Assembly: GCA_032871835.1 (NCBI GenBank) | Contig: CM065295.1 | Span: 67,822,687 to 67,886,686 of the forward strand | Length of the DNA: 64,000 nt | Source: Dipteronia dyeriana | Lineage: Eukaryota > Streptophyta > Magnoliopsida > Sapindales > Sapindaceae | Reading direction: 5' to 3' | Shown here: in pieces, positions 25,176 to 64,000 of the stretch | Layout of the letters: each line of letters starts with the position of its first letter | Position numbering within the stretch: position 1 is the first letter of the stretch | Notes under the pieces: generated by a model | What the model was told of the DNA's origin: nothing | The model's input: the letters and a program-made list of their open reading frames with translations, nothing else | The model's database searches: none | Position numbers and translations under genes: made by a program

Positions 25176-25971
25176 TTTTATTGGTGAAATTTAGACGATA
25201 TGACACGACAACAAAAGGTGAGAGTCGGGGATGCCACGTTACTAGAAGTCAACTTGATCGAGTGAACCCAAGTTGACCAAAGAACACTCATCAAACCCCC
25301 CGACCAAGATAGCATAAATCATCAGGGAGGGATACCCGATCGAGATTACCAAGATGATAGGGGTTGAGGCCATGATTGGGTGAAGCCGCTGATCGGGGGA
25401 AAAAGAGTTTGATCGGGTGTAATAGGCAATCGGTTGTATGATACATGGATAATATTCAGATTTACCAAAAGCGACGACTCAAAACACGAAGAGAATGAAT
25501 CATACTAAAATAAGGTGTCTAGAAGCATAATTTGATGAGGAAGTAAATTTCCTTATGGATATCAAAGTCCAAACTAGGCAAGAAGCCAAATTCGATTGAA
25601 ACACAATCAACGAAAGACAAGGAAGAAGGGAAATATGAACCCAATAAGTTAGAGTTTCATTTAATTACGGGAATTTTTCTTACTTGTACAATAAGAATTA
25701 GGGTTTTATGCATGTATAAATCGACCCTAAAACCACCCAAAAAAGGGTAAACGTCAATTAAGCATAGAAGATAGCAGGTGAGATTGTGTGTGTATTCTTT
25801 TGTCAACTTAGTGGATTTTTTTTTTCTTTTACCGTTATCAGCAACCGTGGATGTTTCCCTGCCTTGGGTTTTACCACGTAAAATCTTGTGTTGTTTCTTG
25901 CTTTTTGCTTATTTTGATTTAAAGTATATTATCTGTTTGACGAGTGGTTAATCCAAAAATCATCGTAAATA
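25176..25971 (+). repeat. 3' LTR of the non-autonomous element
   Basis: 796 bp matching 18920-19732, with substitutions and a short deletion near the end. The TATA-like word is retained in the form TATAAATC. The end reads CGTAAATA, where the partner reads CATCAACA. Confidence 0.88.
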
Positions 25972-25976
25972 ATGTC

Positions 25977-26560
25977 GAACTCAATGAGTGGGTTCTAAAG
26001 GGTTCAAAGATGAAACCCTATCAAGAGGTTGAACATCCTATTCACTTTGGCTTTACTTCACTTTTCTTGAAGTATCACCAACATTCTCTATAAGGAGATC
26101 ACTAATAACTCATTCATCCTCATTATGGTCATTCATATCAAGTCTACAATCATCGTTAACAACATTGGATGATTCTATGACACTTAAGTCTTCAAATTAA
26201 AAACTCTATAGGCTTTACTATTTGAGACATAGCCAATAAAAATACCCTCATCACTCTTCAAACTTGCCAAGTTGTTCATGGTCATTCAAAATGTAGCATT
26301 TGCTTCTAAAGGTGTGGAAATAGCTAGCATTTGGTTTCCTACCCTTCCACAATTTGTTAGAAATCTCCAAGTTGGAGTTATCTTCACCACTTTCATCACT
26401 AGAGGTTGAGGAGTTCTTATCACTCGACTCATCAACATTGGAGTAAACCTCTTTTATATTAGCTCTCTCTTCATCACTCCTAGCTACATCTTTTCCTACT
26501 TCTTCTTTAATATCAAGATTCAAGGCATTGTCATCATTTGCCTCATCATTGATGTGAGAA
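25977..26560 (-). pseudogene. Copia integrase C-terminal fragment, piece 3 of the split element
   Basis: The minus strand reads an acidic Ser/Asp/Glu-rich segment (26523-26380), then KLWKGRKPNASYFHTFRSKC, YILNDHEQLGKF and, lower down, an ESSNVVNDDCRLD-like block. The LWKGRKPN...GKF words are diagnostic of the end of Copia integrase. The acidic segment usually follows this motif but here precedes it, so the piece is probably rearranged. It is the upstream continuation of 18506-18919 across the non-autonomous element. Confidence 0.82.
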
Positions 26561-26950
26561 ATGTAAATGTGATGAAGTTAGCCACATAATCATCGTGACT
26601 GTGAAATCCTATAGTAGGAATGTCACGCCTATTTTTTTACTGTGGTCCAATACGACACTTGGACAGTGAAATCCATTGGAATAGTTTTCGCGGTTCACCA
26701 TGACAACACTAAGATCGTAATAATGAAATAAAGAGGTATTCTCAAGCGATCAAACACATTAACCTTTATGCACTAAGTGCAAGTGTGAAAATGGTGTAAT
26801 GCATACTTAAAGACAATAAAAATACAAATGAATGAGTTGTGTGTGTGCACAAAATCTTTTCAAGAGTACAAGTCAAGTGATTCACCTTTGAGGCTCTTGA
26901 TCTTGAAGCAATTGGGATGACGATAAGCTTTAACGAACTTTGATGATCAC
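26561..26950. other. Unassigned stretch between Copia and hAT remains
   Basis: No coding block, LTR end or terminal repeat was recognised. It may hold further decayed Copia sequence. Confidence 0.35.
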
Positions 26951-27960
26951 ATGAAGAGCCTAAGCTACCCTTACAAAAATCTCATTATGGTTTGTCACAA
27001 AAATAAACCAGTCACAAACTGGTTGGACTTACAGTTGATGTGCATGGCCAAACGTATTCCTAATGACAATGATAGAATACATACTAACTTACAAATTGAT
27101 CTCTTTAGGAATAAGAAATGGATGTTTTCCATTGGACTTGAAAAAACTCTCATCAACAATCGTAGCCTTGGTATGTAAAGTTTTTGGTTAGATTTATTCC
27201 TTCCTTTATAAAATTTATAGTATTGTCTTAACTCTTAAGTGTTTATTATTCTCATTGTAGTTGATTGGTGGATTCAATTTGAAGATAAAACTCCGAAACT
27301 TACAAGTTTTACTTTGAGGATTCTAAGTCTCACTTGGTCATCCTCGGCTTGTGAAAGAAATTAGAGTACATTTAATACGGTATGAGGTTACTTAAAATTC
27401 CCAATACTAGATTAAAAATAAATTAAGTTTTCTTTAATTATCATTTTCCTATAGTTTTTTTGTAGATTCATGCGAAGAAGATAATTCGATTAGCCATGAA
27501 TAAATTGAAATCATTGGAGTACATAATGTACAATAAAAGGTTGCAGCGTAAATTCTTAAAGAAACATGCACTAAAGAATTATTTGCATTCAGATGATGGG
27601 TGGATTTTTGAGGAAGATGTAGTTGGGGGAACATCCTTAAATGTGGATATGAGTGAACTGAGTGGAAGTTAACAAGTATGAAGAAAGAGAAAGAGAAATA
27701 CAAGTAAGTAATTCTTTAATTAAATTTAATAAGTTTTATGTAGATAGAATGATATATTTAATTATAATATTACTTTATATTATTTGTTAGACAAAGGAAA
27801 TGCTTTGCAACGTGTGGATAAAGACGTGGGTGGGAGGATATTTCAAAACAATATCATTATGACTCTTTGGAGGATTGAACTTCAGATGATGATGGAGGGA
27901 ATGACACTTTTGATCCACATTTCAAGTCAATTGACACATATGACAACTTTTTCGATATAT
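26951..27960 (+). pseudogene. hAT transposase C-terminal fragment
   Basis: The plus strand reads RIHTNLQIDLFRNKKWMF then LINNRSL, an intron (GTATGT at 27171 to TTGTAG at 27260), VDWWIQFEDKTPKLT and SLTWSSSACERN followed by a stop. A second intron (27380-27465) follows, then IHAKKIIRLAMNKLKSLEYI and MYNKRLQRKF, and an acidic tail (TSDDDGGNDTFDPHF, about 27,877-27,920). The DWW and SSSACERNWS words are those of the DUF659/hAT dimerisation transposases. The expected Trp before STF is a stop. No terminal repeats were found. Its exon texts differ from those at 29883-31985, so it is a separate hAT family. Confidence 0.82.
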
Positions 27961-28357
27961 AGTGGTTCTTTATCATTAGGATGACGTTTTTTTTTGTTTT
28001 TTCAATGGTTCATTTGTTTTAGATATTTATATCAGTATTGATGATTATGACTTATTTATGGCATATTATGGAATATTTTTTATTTTATTATTTTAAAAAT
28101 TTCTTTTTCCATTTTCCAACAAAAGCTACCATCTTGATCGCCCAGAGGTTGCGGCCTCGTCTCACCTCGTCTTTCGAGTTTTAAAATATTGGTAGACATA
28201 TGTGTAGCTTGGTAGATTATTGTGGTGGGTAGAGGATGACAGTATTCCCCGCGGGGGTGAGAATGAGGGATAATATTCGGGGATGAGGACGGGGATATGG
28301 ATAAATCTTGTCCTTGAAAGTGAAACAGGATGGGGACGAGGGAAGCACTCCCCCCCT

Positions 28358-28361
<4 letters not shown>

Positions 28362-28395
<34 letters not shown>
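28362..28395. repeat. (TA)n microsatellite
   Basis: About 34 bp of alternating AT within the 5' part of the hAT relic. Confidence 0.9.
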
Positions 28396-28400
<5 letters not shown>

Positions 28401-29882
28401 CATATTTTTAAAATCATTTAATATTAATTTTTAAATAATAAATAATTTTTTGATTGTTCATCTCCCGACTACTCATTGGCTCTACTATCTCCCCAATATG
28501 GCTATTATTATATCTCCTAATTGGCATACTCTCTCCCCAATATGGCTATTACTATTCCCCAAATCGTCTTACCCTATACTCAAACAGCCAACCAGACTAT
28601 TTATCAGACTCCTCCTACAAATTAAGAAAAAAAAATGCTCATGCCATCTAATTCCCTCCCCTCTTCTCCTTACATCCTTACCCCTCAATGTCCTTATCTA
28701 GACTTGTTCTTTGTTGATTGCCGAGTGTTTGAGAAATGAAGACCTTTCTAAACAACATGTGTGTATTCCCTATTTGATGTTTTTTAAAAAAATTCTTGAT
28801 TTTGTTATCTGTTTGATTTTGCTTTATGTCAAAGTTTATAGAGTTTAATCATATTTAATAAATTTGGATAATAGTTAGATTTTATTTTTAATTGTAAGCA
28901 TTTGAGTTTCTCGAAATAAAATCAAATGGTTTTTTTTGTATAAAGAGAAAATGTAATAGAACTGGTATTTTGAAAATTAGAAAGGCTAACTAGGGACTTC
29001 TGTTTAGTTGATTGAATTGAAGTTTTAACTGTTGGAAGTGTTTGTTTGGACTCAATGAAATGATTTGTGCAATTTTATTAGCTAGAATTGTCTTTTTCTT
29101 CTGTACCAATCAATTACTACTAAAATAAGCACATTTTTAAACAACCTTTTTTGGTTTGAGTGCACGTATGTATAATGTATGGATGTACATTCAAATTGAA
29201 AATTCTATTGTCATTCAATTGCTTATCATTTCTTCAATTCAATCCAAACATGGTTTCTGAGGTTTTTCTTTTCAGTTTTATAAATATAAATTTTTCTTTA
29301 AGTTACAAGATTATTATACATGTTCAAACATATATAATTCGTTGTTTAGAAAACAAAGAATTTAATTACTATCACAAACAAAATCAAGCTAAGCACAAAA
29401 GTTTCAGGTTTTAGAGTTTTTCAAGATTCTTTCTTCCAATTGTAATTCACTTCTAATTTGTCTTCATTTCAAATTTCCATTAGATTACTCTTCAACAATA
29501 TTTCTTGAGAACTGCAACTGATTTCAACTAGTTTTTCTTATCAAATTAATGTTGTTGTTTTTTTGTAATCAACAATTAAAAAATGTAATTAATACAACTT
29601 AGATCAATAATTTCCAATAATCCATTAAGCATGTCTTTCAATTTCGTTTGAAAATTGTAGGTCTCAAAATATATTATAGTTACATATTTTTCTCGATATT
29701 CTTATATTTCTTTGGCATTGCGAAACTAATCCATATCTGACTTTGCATAAGAACTTCCTTATGTATTTTGCTTTACAGTATTATTTTTTTACCTTTGTTT
29801 TTATTGAATCTGTATTTTGCTTTGTATTTGTTCTATTATTGACACATTGATATGTTCTCATCTTTTCAGCCAGTAACTTAGT

Positions 29883-31985
29883 ATGGATCCTAAAAAGATT
29901 GATAACACTAATAATACTACTACCGGAGTTGAACTAGTTGATGCTACAATACCAAAACCCACTCCAAAGTTGGAAAGACCTGAATCGATTAATCATGATG
30001 ACGTTTTTGATGCTACTACTAATGTCAATACTCTGATAGATGTAGATGGACCTGAACATGATGATACTAAGAAGAGGAAATTGAAATTTGTTGTTTGAAA
30101 CCACTTTAGTAAGCAAAAAATCAATGATCTGGATAAGGCTATTTGTAATTACTGTAAGAAGAAGTTGTCTGGATCAAGTAGAGCTGGGACAAAGCATTTA
30201 CATGATCATTTGAAGATATGTCCTCTAAGGAAGAAGCAAGACGTAAAACAGTCACTTCTGAATCCTAACAAGTCAGCAGATGGGAAAATATCAATTGAGA
30301 CTTATTCATATAATCAAGGTTATGCTAGACATGAGCTCGCTAACATGATTATCCTCCATGAGTACCCACTTTCAATGGATGAACATCGCGGTTTTAGGAC
30401 GTTTGTCAACTCTCTACAACCTTTGGTTCCTCATGTGTCAAGAAATTCCATCAAGAAAAATATCTTGGGAATTTATGAAGTGGAGAAGTCTAAAACACAA
30501 CAATATTTGGAAAGCAACCAGGGAAGAATTGCAATAACCACTGATCAATAGACTGCCTCAAATCATATGAGAGTTTACATGACCATCACTGCACATTTCA
30601 TTGATGACTCTTGGATTTTAAAAAGTCGAATTATTAGGTAATATATCTACTTGGACCATTTTACTTTTCATAATTCTAGTTTGCATTATTTTTTTATACT
30701 AATCTTTACTAATTTTGTTCTTTTATATAATTGTCAGGTTCATTTATGTGCCATGCCCACACACAACATAAATCATTTCAGAGGCATTAATGAGTTGCTT
30801 GTTGGACTAGAACATCGATCGTAAGTTATCTACTATAACCGTGGATAATTGCACTACTAATGATGCCATGATCCATATGATATATGATAAGTTGCCATGT
30901 AGCTCGTTGATGTTGGGTGGTGACTTATTTCATATGCGTTGTTGTGCGCACATTCTCAATTTGATTGTAAGGGCTGTATTGAGTGCAATTGAGACCGGTA
31001 TTTAGTATGTTCGTGACAACGTTGCTTTCTGGACTGCAACGCTAAAGAGGGTAGAAAGGTTTGAGGAGGCTGCACGATAACTGAAGGTTTCTTGTACCAA
31101 GAAATTGACACTTGATTGTGTGACCAGGTGGAATAACACTTACTTTATGCTTACTACTGCAATAATTTACAAGGATGTGTTTGCTCACCTTAAAAAATGT
31201 GAGTATGCTTATAAAACTTTGCCTTCTGATAGTGATTGGATGTTAGCAAAAAAATGTGTGATAAGCTTAAATTATTTTATTCTGTTACTGAAATGTTTTT
31301 TGGAACAAAATGTCCTACATCAAATCTGTACTTCCCTAAGGTTTGTGAGATCAGGTTGTTGCTTAATGAATGCTTGTTGTCAAATGTTGAGGAGAAAAAT
31401 GTTATGGCAGCCAATATGGTGGGAAAATTTGATAACTATTGGATGGTGATTCATAGATTATTAGCCATAACAACTGTTTTGGATCCTAGATTCAAATTGA
31501 AGTTGATCGAGTATTATTTTCCTAAGATATATGTCAATGACGGTGAAAAGCATGTTGAAAGAGTTAGAAAGATGTGTTATGATTTGGTTAATGAATATCA
31601 AGTGAAACATATTGATGGGAAAGACATTATGCCTATGGACCTTCAAGCTCTCTCCATAGAAGATGTGCATGATGATGATACTACGGATCCTTTAGCAGCA
31701 TATGATCTATTTGTTAGTAGTACTTCTAATGTTGATAGTGTCAGGTCTAAGTTAGACTATTATTTGGAAGAGCCTGTCTTGCCTAGGGCTGCTAGTTTTG
31801 ATATCCTAGCTTGGTGGAGGACCAATGAAATTAAATATCTAGTTTTAAGCGTGTTGCTAAGGATATTTTGGTTGTCCCTAACTCTATTGTTGCTTCTGAG
31901 TCAGCTTTTAGCACTGGTGGTCGACATTTATCTCTACATCAAAATAGGCTTAATCCTAAGACTTTATACGCTTTAATTTGTACCT
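29883..31985 (+). pseudogene. BED-finger hAT transposase, broken
   Basis: Starting at MDPKKIDN, the protein has an acidic N-terminus. A BED zinc finger follows (ICNYCKKKLSGSS...GTKHLHDHLKICP, about 30,136-30,220, Cys-x2-Cys and His-x4-His present), then the region SYNQGYARHELANMI and LHEYPLSMDEHRGF. An intron (30638-30737) precedes the RNase H-like core (STITVDNCTTND, CCAHILNLIV, LDCVTRWNNTYFML) and an LDPRFKLKLIEYYF block. The C-terminal dimerisation region is YYLEEPVLPRAASFDILAWW, then after a one-base shift near 31,835 IVASESAFSTGGRHLS. Stops lie at about 30,098, 30,549, 30,768, 30,810, 31,002 and 31,078. It resembles the plant hAT transposase group that gave rise to domesticated DAYSLEEPER/RICESLEEPER genes, but it is not an intact domesticated copy. 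Confidence 0.9.
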
Positions 31986-32773
31986 AAGATTGAGTATGGA
32001 CATCTATGGAAGGTATGAACAAATTGTATTTATTATTTAAATTGATGATTTTTTATTTTCAATAAGGTAATATATTAATCTTATTTACTTGCTGTATTGT
32101 AAATTTTCAGGTTTAACAAGCTCTCCCCGTTATTCAATCAAGGAAGAAACAATCAAAGCTAATGAGATAAATGATGTATTTGCTTATTGTGTGATTTAAA
32201 CTAATTTAAGAAAATGAAATTAATAACATGCTATTGTATTTTGTCAGGATTAAAGGTTGTAAAGTATGATGCTTAAGAAGAAATAGCATGAGCAACGATG
32301 AAGTAAAGATTAAATCTATGAGGAATAGACAAGGAAGGAGATTTTTATGTTTATGTTTATGTTTTGATGTTTTCAAGCTCTCTTTGATTATGATTTAATT
32401 ATTGCTTTAGTTTTTAGACTTTATTATGTTTTCATGAGACCTTTTTGTGGCTCTAAGATTTGGTTTGTATATGTTTAGATTCTAAATTTTAGAAGTCGGT
32501 TTGATTTATGGAATCATTGATTTGGATTAAATATAAATTTATACTTTATTCTTTGTTTTAAATTTTAGTTTTTAAATTCATAGTTATATTAGTCAGGGAA
32601 TGTGACAGGTATGGGGAAGACCCCTCAAATGGGGAATCCCCGACCTCGACCTCCTTCTCTTAATGCGGGGACGGGGACGAGAACAGGGATATGGATGGTT
32701 TTGGGGGGCGGAGACAGGGATGTAAAAGCATTCCCTGACCCCGATCTTCCCCGTTGCCATCCTTAAGGGTGGG

Positions 32774-34116
32774 CAGTTACTGGTGGTTACCTAGTAATTG
32801 CCACGACTGAAGGCTGTAAGCTAAGTTCAGAAAAATCTGGGACAAAATTAGTACTTGTGAAAAATAAAAGGATCGATATGTTCAAAAACAAAATATTTGT
32901 AAATTACACAAAATTATGAAAAAAGTCTGGGATTTATTTGGTAATTACCCGTGATTTTATCGGTAACAAATATTTGTCATAATATTTATTTTAATAATCA
33001 AAGTCACCTTGTCATGTCTAATAGTTGCTTTAACAAAACCTCCGGGTTGAAATCTAATGTGGTGTATTGATTCAAGATTTTATTAGACAAATTGGGGAAG
33101 TAAAAGACTAGTGGTATTGGATGAGACTTTTTAACAAGTTAGATAAGTCTGATGGTATTCGATCAAGACTTTTAAGGTTTTTTAAAAATGTTTACATTGT
33201 CTTGTGGTATTGGATCTAGACTTTTAAGATTTTTTTTTTAAAGTCTATATTGTCTTGTGGTATTGGATCTAGACTTTCAAGGGGCAGCAAATTGTTTTGT
33301 GGTATTGGATTGAGATCAATATTTTTAAGATTTCATGACAAAATATGTTTTCCAGACTTTTTAGTGATATTTATAAATAACTTGAACTCAAAATTGTTTT
33401 GTCATCTCCCTCAATACTTTCTAGACTTTTCTCTCTCACTCAAAATCATCTACAGCTTCCTCAACCTCCATACCCCCATCAAATTTTCAGTTTCCTCAAC
33501 TTCCATACCCCATCAGATCTTTCATACCCCATTAGATCTTCAGCTTGGACGAGTTGTGGCCTACAGATGGGTGATTGGTGGCCGGAGTTTGGAGATAGGA
33601 GGGTGGAGTAGTGCAACAATTTTACTTCGTTTTTTTTGTTTAACTTAAATTTTATAGAACAGATGTTGAATAATAATTCATAATCGCGACATCTTTATTA
33701 TTGTTTATACTCCTTTGATATGTGTAAATAATGATGTATTTATACATAAATTGTAATGATATAGTTGTTTTACTAATATATATATAGTGGTTCTCTAGTA
33801 AAGACGTCCTGAAATTATAAGTTAAGGGCATTCAATCACAACCACACATTTATATTGGGTGTGAGTATTCGTTAATGTGTGGAGAAAATTGAATACTACA
33901 ATCAACTCTTGAAAATCCATATTTATAAAAGTCCAAAAAGTCTTGAAATAAAGTCAAGATAATCCTAATAGTCTATAAATAAAGTCCAAAGATTCTTTCA
34001 GAATTCTAAAAGTCTAGTCCATATAATCCTAATAATCCTAAAAATATAATCTTAATTATCATAATAATCTTAACAGTCTTGTAAATCTATAAAATTCTTA
34101 CATCTTAAAATTATCC
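32774..34116. other. AT-rich spacer with short local repeats
   Basis: No gene is supported. At 33,100-33,315 a 'GTGGTATTGGAT...GACTTT' word recurs four or five times at spacings of about 55-70 bp. At 33,930-34,090 there are several 'AAAGTC' and 'AATCCTAATA' words, which hints at a decayed MITE, but I could not find its ends. The short open frames near 33,250-33,650 lie within this low-complexity text. Confidence 0.45.
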
Positions 34117-34350
34117 ATTAAAATCTCATTCCAATCCCCTTTCCCTCCTCCTAATTTTAATTTTTTGGATACGATCTTTTTATCAATAGTTAAATTTGAC
34201 TAAGTTTGATCAAATTTGACTAGAAAGAGGATATCTATCTATTAAAATCTCATTCCAATCCTTCCTTCCTCCTAATTTAATTTTTTTGGATACGATCTTT
34301 TCACCGACAGTTAAATTTAACCAAATTTGTCTAGAAAGTGGGTATCCGTA
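34117..34350. repeat. Tandem duplication in the DExH14 upstream region
   Basis: Two imperfect copies, about 34117-34240 and 34241-34350, both run ATTAAAATCTCATTCCAATC, then TTTGGATACGATCTTTT, then AGTTAAATTT, then CTAGAAAG. The period is about 124 bp. The second copy ends about 160 bp upstream of the TATA box at 34508. Confidence 0.85.
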
Positions 34351-34507
34351 AATTTATAATAAAGTTTTTTACGTACGTGAGAGATTTGCTCGGTTTTTGG
34401 GGTAAATAACAAAAAGAAATAATAGTCTGGCCCAACCAAACCGAAAAATTCGAGCCAAGCTTGAAACAGTGCAGTGCTTGGTATAGTATAGGCGCCGCCG
34501 AAATCTT

Positions 34508-34517
34508 TATATATAAA
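34508..34517 (+). promoter_or_regulatory. TATA box of DExH14
   Basis: TATATATAAA lies 98 bp upstream of the start codon at 34616. Transcription would begin about 30 bp downstream, giving a leader of roughly 70 bases that includes CCGTCTAGGGTTTCAG. Supported by position and consensus only. Confidence 0.65.
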
Positions 34518-34615
34518 CCCAGACCTCTTCATTTGCCGCTAAATTCTTAGAACCGCTTCTGCTTCACTCATCAACCGAAAACCTCCGTCTAGGGTTTCAG
34601 ACAGCAAGAAGAACA

Positions 34616-63747
<29,132 letters not shown>

Positions 63748-64000
63748 GTAATATTTTTGGCCCATAATGTATGATCTTAATATTCTTTCGGTTTAGTAGA
63801 AAATCACAACACAGGTTGGACTATAACTTATATTAGTAACATTTAGCATGCATTTTTTTTTTCTTGGAGTAGATCTGAAACATCAAGGGCAAACGACGTC
63901 ACCCCGCTCAATCCCTATCCTGTGAATGCTTGCCTATCCAAGTTAATATTATTAAAAAAAAAAGAGGAAAAAGATTAAAAAATGTAAAATTGTACAAAGG

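Larger units (their letters stand above)
18920..25971 (+). mobile_element. Non-autonomous LTR element lacking pol, with an antisense gene
   Basis: Two LTRs (18920-19732 and 25176-25971) are similar throughout. A primer site follows the first and a purine-rich tract precedes the second, so transcription runs on the plus strand. The flanks ATGTT (18915-18919) and ATGTC (25972-25976) match at 4 of 5 positions, and the Copia sequence resumes on both sides. The interior holds a gag start, a poly-G run, about 500 bp of unassigned sequence and a long opposite-strand gene. No protease, RT, RNase H or integrase word was found. Architecture suggests a deletion derivative of a Tat-type element. The 5' end of the LTR could be a few bases to the left. 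Confidence 0.85.
28230..32765 (+). mobile_element. hAT transposon relic with BED-type transposase
   Basis: The left end reads TAGAGGATGACAG and the right end, reversed, TAAGGATGGCAACGGGG. The flanks GTGGTGGG (28222-28229) and AGGGTGGG (32766-32773) agree at 6 of 8 positions, compatible with an aged 8-bp hAT duplication. Both ends hold about 130-180 bp rich in GGGGACGGGGA-like words (28,240-28,350 and 32,590-32,765), typical subterminal repeats for transposase binding. A transposase pseudogene lies between. Border positions are by eye and may shift by a few bases. Confidence 0.78.

Noticed and set aside
32774..33650. A possible small gene near 33,250-33,648
   Set aside because: The frame runs through short repeated words and AT-rich text, with no domain or intron-exon structure.

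Overview
This is a window of plant nuclear DNA, most likely from a eudicot. The evidence is spliced genes with GT-AG introns, AT-rich introns, plant-type LTR retrotransposons (Ty3/Gypsy of the Tat type, Ty1/Copia of the SIRE type), hAT transposons and MITEs. There is one host gene. Everything else recognised is mobile DNA or its decay products.

Positions 1 to about 34,100 are a nest of transposable elements. The oldest recognisable layer is a decayed Copia element on the minus strand, now in three pieces (2878-3395, 18506-18919, 25977-26560). It was split by two insertions. The first is a 15.1-kb Tat-type Gypsy element on the minus strand (3401-18500, perfect 5-bp target duplication GAGGT). 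The second is a 7.05-kb element on the plus strand (18920-25971, 4-of-5 target duplication) that keeps LTRs, primer site and a gag fragment but has no pol. The Gypsy element was itself invaded by a 564-bp hAT-type MITE (7760-8323, perfect 8-bp duplication) and by a 2.17-kb solo LTR (11821-13988) that splits its reverse transcriptase. Both large elements carry a multi-exon gene on the strand opposite to gag-pol, between the pol region and the 3' LTR.

From about 26,950 to 32,765 there are two hAT relics: a C-terminal transposase fragment, and a 4.5-kb element with degenerate terminal repeats and a BED-finger transposase full of stops.

From 34,616 to beyond the right edge lies one host gene on the plus strand, a Ski2/Brr2-type double-cassette RNA helicase recognised as DExH14, the plant homologue of ASCC3. 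I could place 43 exons joined in one frame (5,469 nt, 1,823 codons); the last roughly 340 codons lie outside the window. Two of its introns appear to start with GC. The introns hold MITEs, a LINE fragment, a partial Copia element with a MITE inside it, a pair of inverted LTRs and several local duplications, one of which copies the 3' end of exon 3 with its splice donor.

No rRNA, tRNA or CRISPR features were seen. No sequence search was run: family names rest on motifs read by eye and on recalled knowledge of the families.
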